A DNA stretch of 22,698 nt from UBA9732 sp963606545 (lineage in GTDB: Bacteria; Spirochaetota; Spirochaetia; Sphaerochaetales; Sphaerochaetaceae): positions 1 to 22,698 of the forward strand of contig CAVCYP010000027.1 of the NCBI GenBank assembly GCA_963606545.1, given 5' to 3'. Below, piece after piece: positions 1 through 8,156 of the stretch. A program made the position numbers and the translations under genes. Position 1 is the first letter of the stretch; each line of letters opens with the position of its first letter. A model generated the notes under the pieces. It made no database searches, was not told where the DNA came from, and saw only the letters and a program-made list of their open reading frames with translations.

Positions 1-36
1 ACAGCAGTACCAGATAGATGATTGCATAAACAGAAC

Positions 37-70
37 TCGGCTTATGAAGGGCCTTTTTATATTTTTTTTG
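37..70 (+). terminator. Weak terminator-like hairpin and T-run ahead of the first gene
   Basis: Positions 39-53 (GGCTT, loop ATG, AAG then GGCC) can fold into a short bulged hairpin, followed by a T-rich run to position 69. It lies 12 bases before the start of the first lipoprotein gene, so it could end an upstream gene outside the window or attenuate this one. The stem is short and bulged, so the call is tentative. The remaining bases 1-36 show nothing I can name. Confidence 0.25.
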
Positions 71-81
71 TAGGTGCGTGC

Positions 82-882
82 ATGAAAGAACGTTTGAGAA
101 AATCGGTTTTGATTTTGTTACTGCTTGCAGCTACAGGTTTTATTTTGATTTCTTGCTCTGATGCAAATAAGAGTTTCGAGCAAGGAGATTATCAGGGCGC
201 ACTGAAGGCGTTAGAAAATAAGGCAAATCCAGAGGCAGGGGATTACCTACTTAAGGCTAGGTGTTATGAGGCTTTAGGGGATGAAGGTGCCACGCTGAAA
301 AATGCGCTTATTTTTCTTCTAATGGATGCGGATAACTCTCAAAGACCGCTTGCCGTTGAATATTTTACAAAATTAAATACCTATTCCTCTTTGAGTATAA
401 TGGTTTTAAAACCTGAAGATGGGCTTCAGGCTCAAATTGCCCTTTTTAAGGCTTACTGTGAGCTAAATAGGACTGAGGAGGCTCAAAATATGATTGAGCA
501 AATTGAAGAACAGACCAGTTCTATGTCAATTTTGCAACTTCTTGTTAGTTATGGAGATAACTTAGATTATACAGCAGAGGCCTTCACTCTATGCCTTGAA
601 GAATTAACTGAAGAAAACAAAGAAGAATATTTGGATTTGCTTTGCCAATATTCCCAATCTCAAGGTATGGGAGAAGTGCAAGCCCGCCAATGCTTGGCTG
701 TCACCGATACCTTAATGAATGACCCCTTTTACAACCAAAATAATTTAATTTTATCTAAGCTCTTAAAAACTAAGGGTAATATTCTTGAAAAACTCTACGA
801 TCGCATCAACGCCCGGGTTTACTGGAACCAAGCTTTAAGGCTCAACCCAGAGGATCAGACGCTAAAGGACAAATTACAATGA
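82..882 (+). CDS. Lipoprotein with TPR-like helical repeats, function unknown
   Basis: The protein is 266 residues from the ATG at 82. This start is chosen because it opens directly into a signal peptide: a charged stretch (KERLRK), a hydrophobic core at residues 9-22 and a lipobox ending LISC with the lipidated Cys at residue 25. A weak AGGTG lies 5 bases upstream. An in-frame TTG at 22 would bury the signal peptide and is rejected. The mature part is helical with TPR-like units near the N-terminus (FEQGDYQGALKALE, residues about 31-44) and at the C-terminus (about 235-260, ending with ALRLNPEDQTLKDKL). Such proteins usually act as protein-interaction scaffolds at the periplasmic face of a membrane. 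The stop overlaps the next start by four bases (ATGA, 879-882), implying translational coupling with the radical SAM gene. The specific role is unknown. Confidence 0.8.
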   Translation: MKERLRKSVLILLLLAATGFILISCSDANKSFEQGDYQGALKALENKANPEAGDYLLKARCYEALGDEGATLKNALIFLLMDADNSQRPLAVEYFTKLNTYSSLSIMVLKPEDGLQAQIALFKAYCELNRTEEAQNMIEQIEEQTSSMSILQLLVSYGDNLDYTAEAFTLCLEELTEENKEEYLDLLCQYSQSQGMGEVQARQCLAVTDTLMNDPFYNQNNLILSKLLKTKGNILEKLYDRINARVYWNQALRLNPEDQTLKDKLQ

Positions 883-3296
883 TTGAATACGACAAAAGTG
901 GACGCATATTAAACCTTGAAGCCGCACTTGGCCCAAGTTTTTTGGAAATTGAAAATCCAGCCCGATACCTTGGCAGTGAATATTACTTTGGAAAAAAAAC
1001 TTATAAAGACGGGGATGTGAAGTGCGCAATGTGCTTTCCTGATCTCTATGAAATAGGAATGTCCAACAATGCCATACGAATCATCTATGATATTTTAAAC
1101 AGAATTGACGGAGCCGTTTGTGACAGAGTTTTTGCTGTTGCACCAGATTTTGAAAAAATGCTCAAAACTTCTGGGATTCCTCTTTTCACCCTTCAGGAAC
1201 ACTTTGCTTTAAATCAACTTGACTATCTTGGAATTACAATAGGTTATGAATTAAGTGCTACTAATATCTTACAAGTATTGGAGTTAGGTGGCATAAACCT
1301 TGAAGCCTCCAAGAGAAAAGAAACTGATCCAGTTGTCATTGCAGGCGGACCTGCTGCAACCAATCCACTTCCTTTTGCAAAGTTTTTTGATTTTGTCCAC
1401 ATTGGTGAAGCAGAAGCAGATTCCGTTGAAATTGTGAATGTTTTAAAAAAATATAAAACAAGAAGTGAAAGAATAGAGCACTTAAAGGAAATTCCTTATC
1501 TGTGGTATCCTGGCAAAAAACTTGCCAAAAGAGCGGTGGATAAAAGTTTTGGCACCTCTGCAGAGCAGCCTCTTTTGCAACACTTTGTCATTCCAGCCTT
1601 CCAAGTTGCTCAAGACCATGGAACGGTTGAAATTATGCGTGGTTGCCCTAACGGTTGCCGTTTCTGTCATGCAGGTCAGTACTATAAGCCCTTTAGACAG
1701 AGAAATTTAAGCACTGTTTATGAACTTGTAAAACAAAATGTTGACCAGTTTGGTTATAGAGAGGTAACCCTCTCCTCTCTTTCCTCTGGTGATTACCCTG
1801 ACCTTGATAAGCTTATTAATGCTTTAAATGGCCAGTTTAAACAAAGAAACGTATCCTTTTCACTACCATCCCTGAAAGTTAGTTCCTTCTCTCTTGGAAT
1901 ATTGGAGCAACTTTCAGAGGTTAGAAAGAGTAGTTTAACCTTTGCAATTGAAACTCCAATGTTGGAAGACCAGAGATCCATGAACAAAGAAGTTCCTGTA
2001 GAGCAAATAATCAACATAATTCAAGAAGCAAAAAGTCGTGGCTGGCGTCTTGCTAAATTCTATTTTATGACAGGCCTTCCTTTTGTGGATAGAGAAAAAG
2101 AGCAAGAAAACATTGTTAACTTCCTATCTCAGATTAGAACAGCCACAAAAATAAACATGAACATTAACATTGGAACTTTCATTCCAAAAGCTCATACGCC
2201 GTTTCAGTGGGTAAAACAAATGACTATGGAAGAATCCGGTGAGCATCTAAGAGCTATAAAGAAGGCTTTAATGCAGGCTATACCAGGAATTAAAGTTTCC
2301 TATCATGAACCTTCCATCTCCTTCTTAGAGGGACTTGTTTCTCGCGGTGGCTATGAGTGCGCAGACCTTATTCAAAGAGCCTACGAACTTGGCTGTCGTC
2401 TAGATGCCTGGGACGAATACATCAAGTGGGATATGTGGCAACAGGCTATTTCTGAATTAAACTACGATACTAGTGCCCGCCAGTGGGCCCTTGAGGACGA
2501 GCTTCCATGGGACAGTGTTTCCATGAATGTCTCTAAAAAGTACCTGCAAAACGAATACATCAAGGCCCGAGACAGACAACTAACTTCAATCTGTCACGAT
2601 AATTGTGATCATAACTGTGGAGTGTGTGGCAAGAACGCTGCAAGTGTAGTTAAAGCCTCTAACGAGAGTTTTGAAGTCCCTGAGGTCTCAACCACTATAA
2701 AAAACCATGGCCCTTACGTTCAAACCATTCTCACCTACCAAAAGCAGGGAAGAGCAATCTACACCTCACATATTGCCGTAATGCGCCAGTTTGAAATGGC
2801 CTTCCAGCGCAGTGGACTGGCAATCCAGTTCACCCAAGGCTTTAACCCAAAGCCAAAGATGGAATTTGTAAATCCCATCACTATGGGCGTTACCGGCGAA
2901 AACGAGCTACTTCTCTGTGAGCTCCCAATTGAAGAAGCCAACTCAAGTGTGATTGAACGCCTTAATTCAGTTCTTGCAGAAGGCTTTACCGTCACTGCGG
3001 TTCGCGCTCTGCCACTGGACCCAACTGGCAAAAAAATCTCGCTTGCCTCTAAAATGACAGGTAGCGTCTATGAGATTAAGTCCATCCAAGACCCAGAGCT
3101 GGCCACTTTACTTGAAAGCCGCATCTCTGAAACTCATCCCGATTATTCAATTACTGTTTCAGATGGTGTTTACACGGTTAAAATTAAGGGAGATAAGAAC
3201 TTATTTAAGCTTGTATTCTCACCTGATATCAACAAGTTCCACATTGCCGGCTCTTGTCATATCACTCGCAAGTACCTAGAAATGGAGACGCTATGA
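879..3296 (+). CDS. Radical SAM protein fused to a DUF2344-type C-terminal domain
   Basis: This 805-residue protein resembles the uncharacterised TIGR03960 radical SAM family joined to a TIGR03936 (DUF2344) domain. The radical SAM cluster motif is C256-x3-C260-x2-C263 (RGCPNGCRFCHAG), which should bind a [4Fe-4S] cluster and cleave S-adenosylmethionine. About 250 residues precede it and include a glycine-rich stretch (VIAGGPAATNPLPFAKFFDF, then HIGEAE) as in B12-binding-like N-terminal regions of related enzymes. A second cysteine cluster, C572, C576, C580, C583, precedes the C-terminal domain that starts near residue 610 (ISH-like TSHIAVMRQFEMAF, then TQGFNPKPKMEF). In other bacteria the two domains occur fused or as neighbours, sometimes near ribonuclease G or ribosomal protein genes; the substrate is not known to me. 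The gene overlaps its neighbours by ATGA on both sides (879-882 and 3293-3296), placing it in the middle of a coupled operon. Confidence 0.9.
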   Translation: MIEYDKSGRILNLEAALGPSFLEIENPARYLGSEYYFGKKTYKDGDVKCAMCFPDLYEIGMSNNAIRIIYDILNRIDGAVCDRVFAVAPDFEKMLKTSGIPLFTLQEHFALNQLDYLGITIGYELSATNILQVLELGGINLEASKRKETDPVVIAGGPAATNPLPFAKFFDFVHIGEAEADSVEIVNVLKKYKTRSERIEHLKEIPYLWYPGKKLAKRAVDKSFGTSAEQPLLQHFVIPAFQVAQDHGTVEIMRGCPNGCRFCHAGQYYKPFRQRNLSTVYELVKQNVDQFGYREVTLSSLSSGDYPDLDKLINALNGQFKQRNVSFSLPSLKVSSFSLGILEQLSEVRKSSLTFAIETPMLEDQRSMNKEVPVEQIINIIQEAKSRGWRLAKFYFMTGLPFVDREKEQENIVNFLSQIRTATKINMNINIGTFIPKAHTPFQWVKQMTMEESGEHLRAIKKALMQAIPGIKVSYHEPSISFLEGLVSRGGYECADLIQRAYELGCRLDAWDEYIKWDMWQQAISELNYDTSARQWALEDELPWDSVSMNVSKKYLQNEYIKARDRQLTSICHDNCDHNCGVCGKNAASVVKASNESFEVPEVSTTIKNHGPYVQTILTYQKQGRAIYTSHIAVMRQFEMAFQRSGLAIQFTQGFNPKPKMEFVNPITMGVTGENELLLCELPIEEANSSVIERLNSVLAEGFTVTAVRALPLDPTGKKISLASKMTGSVYEIKSIQDPELATLLESRISETHPDYSITVSDGVYTVKIKGDKNLFKLVFSPDINKFHIAGSCHITRKYLEMETL

Positions 3297-4087
3297 TTGA
3301 TTATACTCTTGAAAAAGCTACAGAGCCTAAGAAAGGCTTTTCTAACCTCTATGATATTGTTACCTGTCTAAGGGACCCCAAAGAGGGCTGCCCTTGGGAC
3401 AAAGAACAAATGCCTGCTGACATCATCCGTAGCATGCAAGGTGAAATCTATGAGTATATAGACGCTTTAAATGAAGGTGACAACGCCCATGTCAGCGAAG
3501 AACTAGGGGACGTATTCTTGAATTTATTCTTACTTGCTAAAATTCATGATCAAAATGGAGATTTTTCCTTAGCTTCCTGTCTAAATGATGCCTGTGAAAA
3601 GTATATTCGCCGTCATCCTCATGTTTTTTCCAATGTTGAAGTCTCTTCCAGCACAGAGGTACTTACCAATTGGCAGAAGATTAAAACAGAAGTAGAGGGT
3701 CGCAAAGAAACCGGGTTCTTTGATGGTGTTCCAGCTTCTGCACCAGAGCTTGAGCGCAGTTATAAGATTTCCAAGAAAGCTGCAAAGGTTGGCTTTGAAT
3801 GGCCTTCCATTGATGGAGTTTATGCCAAAGTTGAAGAAGAGCTTAATGAAGTTAAAGAGGCATCAAATCCTGCTGCTACCTGTGAGGAAATTGGAGACTT
3901 ACTCTTTACTGTAGTTCAACTTGCAAGATTCAACCATATTAAACCACAGGATGCCCTAGCTAAGGCAAATCTAAAATTTATGACAAGATTTAACCGGGTA
4001 GTTGAGTTAGCTAAGGCCCAAGGCCTTGCTGTGGAAGACCTTAGTGCAGAGCAACTAGACAAACTTTGGAACCAAGCTAAACATTAG
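3293..4087 (+). CDS. mazG: MazG nucleoside triphosphate pyrophosphohydrolase
   Basis: The product is 264 residues, close to the 263 of E. coli MazG, and should hydrolyse (d)NTPs to NMP and pyrophosphate in the cytoplasm, cleansing the pool of aberrant nucleotides and affecting ppGpp-linked survival. It has the duplicated MazG layout. The N-terminal half carries the family opening (LRDPKEGCPWDKEQ, residues 26-39) and metal-binding ExxE...ExxD pattern (E51, E54, E70, D73). The C-terminal half repeats it (KVEEELNEVKEA, then EEIGDLLFTVVQ). The start is the ATG at 3293, which overlaps the upstream stop as ATGA and has GGAG at 3284-3287. A longer reading from 3254 would lie inside the upstream gene and adds non-family sequence, so it is rejected. 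The gene sits between the radical SAM gene and sbcD. Confidence 0.95.
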   Translation: MIDYTLEKATEPKKGFSNLYDIVTCLRDPKEGCPWDKEQMPADIIRSMQGEIYEYIDALNEGDNAHVSEELGDVFLNLFLLAKIHDQNGDFSLASCLNDACEKYIRRHPHVFSNVEVSSSTEVLTNWQKIKTEVEGRKETGFFDGVPASAPELERSYKISKKAAKVGFEWPSIDGVYAKVEEELNEVKEASNPAATCEEIGDLLFTVVQLARFNHIKPQDALAKANLKFMTRFNRVVELAKAQGLAVEDLSAEQLDKLWNQAKH

Positions 4088-4092
4088 TTTAT

Positions 4093-5265
4093 ATGAGACT
4101 ATTACATACATCGGACTGGCATTTAGGGATAACGTTAAACGATAAGTCGCGCAAGGCAGAGATGGAGGCTTTCTTTGAGTTTCTGCTGACGGTGATTAAG
4201 CAGAATAGTGTGGACACGCTGGTGATTTCTGGAGACATTTTTGATACAGCTAGCCCTTCAAGTGATGCTGAGCAGATGTATTACAATTTTCTTGTGTCGT
4301 TGCAGAGCTCTGGGTGCAAAGATGTGGTCCTTATTGCCGGCAATCATGATTCGCCAAGTAAGTTACGAGCAAGTAAGGAATTACTTAAGCTGTTAAATAT
4401 TCACGTTTATTGTAATCTTTCTGATGTTGAGCCCCTTGTACTGCCGGGAGCAATTATTATTCCTGTGCCGTTTTTGCGGGATAGAGAGCTGCTGACAGCT
4501 GTAGCTGGAGAGTCTATTGATGACTGTAACGATAGGCGCAAGTTGGCAATTGAAAACGTGTATAATTCTTTGCTAGCTAAAGCAAAAGCTATGGACTTGG
4601 CAAAACCAATTGTGGCGTTGGGGCATGTGGCTGTAAGTTCTGGTTTTTCTCCAGAGAAAGGTCTCTATTTAGGTGGCCTTGGAGTTCTTGATGCTAGCTC
4701 TTTTAGTGATCAATTCAATTATGTTGCTTTAGGCCATATCCATAAGACTCAACAAGTTAGTGATAAGGTTTGGTACTGTGGTTCTCCTATTGCAATGTCG
4801 TTTGATGAAGCAAAATATGAAAAGAATCTGGTTCTTGTGAATTGTGAGTTTGATAAGCCTTTAGAATTAAATTTGGTTTCAATTCCAAAATGGCGAGAGC
4901 TTATCTCTATAAAAGGAAAATTAGATGAGGTTAGGCTTCAGCTAAAGGCCCTTGCAGGTACGGTTTCTAACTCTAAGCTCACAGGTTGGATTAGTGTACA
5001 ATTAGAGGATAACTGGGGCTACGGAGGACTTAAAGAGGAGGCAAAAGCTCTTCTTGAAGGGGCTAATTATGAAGTTTTAGCGGTTAAAAACGTTGGTCCA
5101 AGTCCTGAAATTGCTATGGCAGAAAGTGTTCCTTTAACTAGCCTAAGTGTGAAGGAAGTCTTTGAGCAGCTATTGGAAGAACGTGAAAGTGCTGAAAAAG
5201 AGCAACTCTTGGATTTGTTTGACTATGTTGTAAAACAGGTTGAGGTGGGACAAGATGAAAATTGA
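4093..5265 (+). CDS. sbcD: SbcD nuclease subunit of the SbcCD exonuclease
   Basis: This 390-residue protein is the Mre11-type metallophosphoesterase subunit of SbcCD, which opens DNA hairpins and trims blocked double-strand ends. The phosphodiesterase motifs appear in order: TSDWHLG with D8 and H10, SGDIFD with D48, GNHD at 83-86, then LGHVA and LGHIH further on. These supply the two-metal site. The start is the ATG at 4093, which gives the standard MRLLHTSDWH opening. It lies only five bases after the mazG stop and has no recognisable Shine-Dalgarno sequence, so it probably depends on reinitiation from mazG translation. The 3' end overlaps sbcC by 11 bases, as is common for this pair. Both the length and the motif order fit an intact, active subunit. 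Confidence 0.96.
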   Translation: MRLLHTSDWHLGITLNDKSRKAEMEAFFEFLLTVIKQNSVDTLVISGDIFDTASPSSDAEQMYYNFLVSLQSSGCKDVVLIAGNHDSPSKLRASKELLKLLNIHVYCNLSDVEPLVLPGAIIIPVPFLRDRELLTAVAGESIDDCNDRRKLAIENVYNSLLAKAKAMDLAKPIVALGHVAVSSGFSPEKGLYLGGLGVLDASSFSDQFNYVALGHIHKTQQVSDKVWYCGSPIAMSFDEAKYEKNLVLVNCEFDKPLELNLVSIPKWRELISIKGKLDEVRLQLKALAGTVSNSKLTGWISVQLEDNWGYGGLKEEAKALLEGANYEVLAVKNVGPSPEIAMAESVPLTSLSVKEVFEQLLEERESAEKEQLLDLFDYVVKQVEVGQDEN

Positions 5266-8098
5266 GAGGGTTAAGTTTAAAAATATTAACAATCTTAAAG
5301 GGGAACATGAGATTAATTTTCTGGCTCCAGAAATCCTTGAAAATGGAATCTTTCTTATTACCGGAAATACTGGAAGTGGAAAATCTACAATTCTAGATTC
5401 TATTTCCTTGGCTTTATACGGACAGACACCTAGATTTAAGAGCATAAATGGTTCAAATAATCCTATCCTGACAAAAGGGACTGCAGATTGCTATTCAAGC
5501 GTAATATTTTCTGTTAATGAAATAAAATACGAATCTACCTGGAGCCAAAGAAAGGCTAGGGGAAAAGCTGATGGTAATCTTTTACAACAAGAAGTTAAAC
5601 TTCAATGTCTTACAACTGGCGAATTTTATAGCTCTAAGATTAATGAATGGTCTTCTAAAGTTGAAGAAATTACAGGTCTAGACTATGACCGTTTTTCACG
5701 AACAGTAATTCTGTCTCAGGGAAGTTTTGATAAGTTTCTCAAAGCTCCAAAGACTGAAAAATCCAAGATTCTTGAAGAGATTACGGGAACTAAAATCTAT
5801 TCACAGATTTCTCAAAAGACCTATGAACTACACAAAGAGAAAAAAACAAAGTGCGAACTCCTTAAAGCTGAATTAAATGGCATTAATTTGTTATCTGACT
5901 CTGAGATTAATGAAAAACTGTCAGAATGTACTAACCTTAAAAACCAATGTGAAGCCTTGCAGACTGAAGTTGAAAAAACCTCTAGAATTGAAGAGTATCT
6001 TCAAACGTATAAAGAATTTGAAAAACTTTTAATTGACCGCAAAGATTTTTATTCCAACCTAGCTGACTGTGAAAACGTGTGTAAATTGGCTGATGAAGAA
6101 CTAGTAAAATTTGAAAAAGAGAAAGAAGAAACAGAGAATATGTTGCGCCAGGCTGACATGATGGATGCCGCACTAAAAGTATCAAGGGAGAACCTTGAGG
6201 TTATTAATACTGGCATTAAGAAGCTTGTCACTGATAGCAGCAACAAACAGCAAATATTAGGAAAAACTCAAATTAATCTTGATTCTTGTACTTTGGATTT
6301 TGAGAAAATAAGTACCTACTTAGAAGAACATAAAACAGATGAAAACCTTGATATTGTTTTAGCTGGCTGCAAACCGCTATTACAAAATTTGGCCACTCAA
6401 AAGAACACCATTAACGCAGCTTTAGTTGCTCTTGATGAATTTGATAATAATAAAAAGGCCTGTCTTAATTCAATTTCCAAACAGGAATTAGCGGTAAGTA
6501 ACGCCAAGGATAATACGGCTACGAATTTAACAGCATTAGAGAAGGCCCTTCAGGATAAAACTGACATTTTAGCTGGGAAATTACCAGAAGAATTAAACGT
6601 TCAACTTCAAAATTTACATAGCCAACAGGACCGCATTGATAATATTGATGATTACGAAACTGCGCGCACCAAGCTTGAAGAAGGCCAGGCTTGTCCTCTT
6701 TGCGGCGCCCTAGAGCACCCCTTTGTGACAGCAGCCTTTTTAAGCGAGCATGAGGCAGAAAAAAGCGAGCTAGCAAGAAAAATTAGAGAAACAGACAGCT
6801 TAATTAAGGCCTATCAACAAGTTAGCAATATGATTAGTACTCTGTCTGAGAAGAAAGCAACCCTTGAACTTACAATGACCAAAGAGGAAGCCAAACTTTC
6901 TAATCTAAAGCAAGAATTTTCAAAGCTGGAAGCCGATATTTCTAGAGTCCAGGGTGAATATGAAGCAGATACTAAAACGCTTAAGGAGCTTGAAACAAAA
7001 CTCAAGGAAAGCTTTGCTCCCTTTGGTACCAATGATGTTGCGGTCCTAGAAACTAGAAGTATTAATTATAAACAGTATAAAGAAAAACTTACCTTGTTGA
7101 ATAATAAAAGGACATTGCTTTCATCAGATATTAATAACTTAAAGGAAAGCATTAGTGATTTGAACACTAAGATTACTCAGGAGCAAAATAGGTATGCAAC
7201 TGCCAAAGAAGCTTTAGATGCAAAATTAAGTGAAAGAAATAAAATATTTGCTGGCGATACCAATTCAAAGCGGGATTACTTAGATAAAACTGAAAAGAAA
7301 TTAAAGAAGTCAAAAGCCCAGAGTGATGAAAATTATTTACTTGCACTTACTGAAGTTACAAAAAATGCAACTCAATTGGAAGCCTGCAACCTAAAACTTT
7401 GTGCTTTAGCTTCTAAGGAGGCAGACCGTTTCACAATTCTAACTGAAAATGGACTTAATCAAATTAAGGTTGAACTTACAAACCAGCAACAGGAGGCTTT
7501 AAAAACTATTGGTTCAATTAGGCAACTTTTAGATTCCAATGAGGCTGAAAAGAGTAGGTTTAGTAAAAAACTTTTAGAATTAGATAAGGCTAAAACAGAA
7601 TTAGATAAATGGTCTAAACTCAATGATTTAATTGGTGCTGCAGATGGCAAAAAGTTCATGGAATATGCTCAGCTTATTACCTTTAGAGGTCTTATTAAGG
7701 AAGCTAACGAGAAACTGAGATCTTTCTCGTCTAGGTACACGCTTGTTGCAAGCAACAAAGGAGACTTGAGCTTTGATGTTATTGATAACGATAACAATGC
7801 ACAGCAACGTCCGGCAGATGGCCTTTCCGGCGGAGAGACCTTCATCACAAGTCTTGCTTTAGCTCTAGGTCTTAGTAGCATGAATTCCTCCAATCTTAAG
7901 ATTGAATCTTTCTTCTTGGATGAAGGCTTTGGAACATTGGATCAAGACTATCTAGATAATGCCATAAATACCTTGTACAAGCTTGGAGCCAACAACAAAA
8001 TCATTGGCATTATTTCCCATGTGGAACGGCTTGCAGATGCAATTGCGGTTCAAATCAACGTTCACAATGGAACAATAACAGGCGCAGGAGTAAAGTGA
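5255..8098 (+). CDS. sbcC: SbcC ATPase subunit of the SbcCD exonuclease
   Basis: This 947-residue protein is the Rad50/SMC-like partner of SbcD. ATP binding and hydrolysis by the paired heads open and close access to the SbcD nuclease. Seen in order are the Walker A box GNTGSGKST (37-45), a long coiled coil rich in E, K, L and Q, a zinc hook CPLCG with C480 and C483 at mid-protein, a second coiled coil, the ABC signature LSGGE (857-861) and Walker B FFLDEGFG with D889 and E890. The start is the ATG at 5255, preceded by GAGG at 5242-5245, within the end of sbcD. An in-frame TTG at 5240 is possible but unneeded. The protein is somewhat shorter than the 1048 residues of the E. coli version, mostly in the coiled coil. 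It appears intact. Confidence 0.96.
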   Translation: MKIERVKFKNINNLKGEHEINFLAPEILENGIFLITGNTGSGKSTILDSISLALYGQTPRFKSINGSNNPILTKGTADCYSSVIFSVNEIKYESTWSQRKARGKADGNLLQQEVKLQCLTTGEFYSSKINEWSSKVEEITGLDYDRFSRTVILSQGSFDKFLKAPKTEKSKILEEITGTKIYSQISQKTYELHKEKKTKCELLKAELNGINLLSDSEINEKLSECTNLKNQCEALQTEVEKTSRIEEYLQTYKEFEKLLIDRKDFYSNLADCENVCKLADEELVKFEKEKEETENMLRQADMMDAALKVSRENLEVINTGIKKLVTDSSNKQQILGKTQINLDSCTLDFEKISTYLEEHKTDENLDIVLAGCKPLLQNLATQKNTINAALVALDEFDNNKKACLNSISKQELAVSNAKDNTATNLTALEKALQDKTDILAGKLPEELNVQLQNLHSQQDRIDNIDDYETARTKLEEGQACPLCGALEHPFVTAAFLSEHEAEKSELARKIRETDSLIKAYQQVSNMISTLSEKKATLELTMTKEEAKLSNLKQEFSKLEADISRVQGEYEADTKTLKELETKLKESFAPFGTNDVAVLETRSINYKQYKEKLTLLNNKRTLLSSDINNLKESISDLNTKITQEQNRYATAKEALDAKLSERNKIFAGDTNSKRDYLDKTEKKLKKSKAQSDENYLLALTEVTKNATQLEACNLKLCALASKEADRFTILTENGLNQIKVELTNQQQEALKTIGSIRQLLDSNEAEKSRFSKKLLELDKAKTELDKWSKLNDLIGAADGKKFMEYAQLITFRGLIKEANEKLRSFSSRYTLVASNKGDLSFDVIDNDNNAQQRPADGLSGGETFITSLALALGLSSMNSSNLKIESFFLDEGFGTLDQDYLDNAINTLYKLGANNKIIGIISHVERLADAIAVQINVHNGTITGAGVK

Positions 8099-8156
8099 AG
8101 TTTTGGTAAAAATCAACAAAATTTGAAATTTAATATAGGAACAAAAGGAGAGGAAA

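Noticed and set aside
8099..8156. Separate promoter for the barrel gene
   Set aside because: TAATAT at 8131 lacks a -35 at a workable distance (TTGGTA is 22 bases away), so I could not support it.
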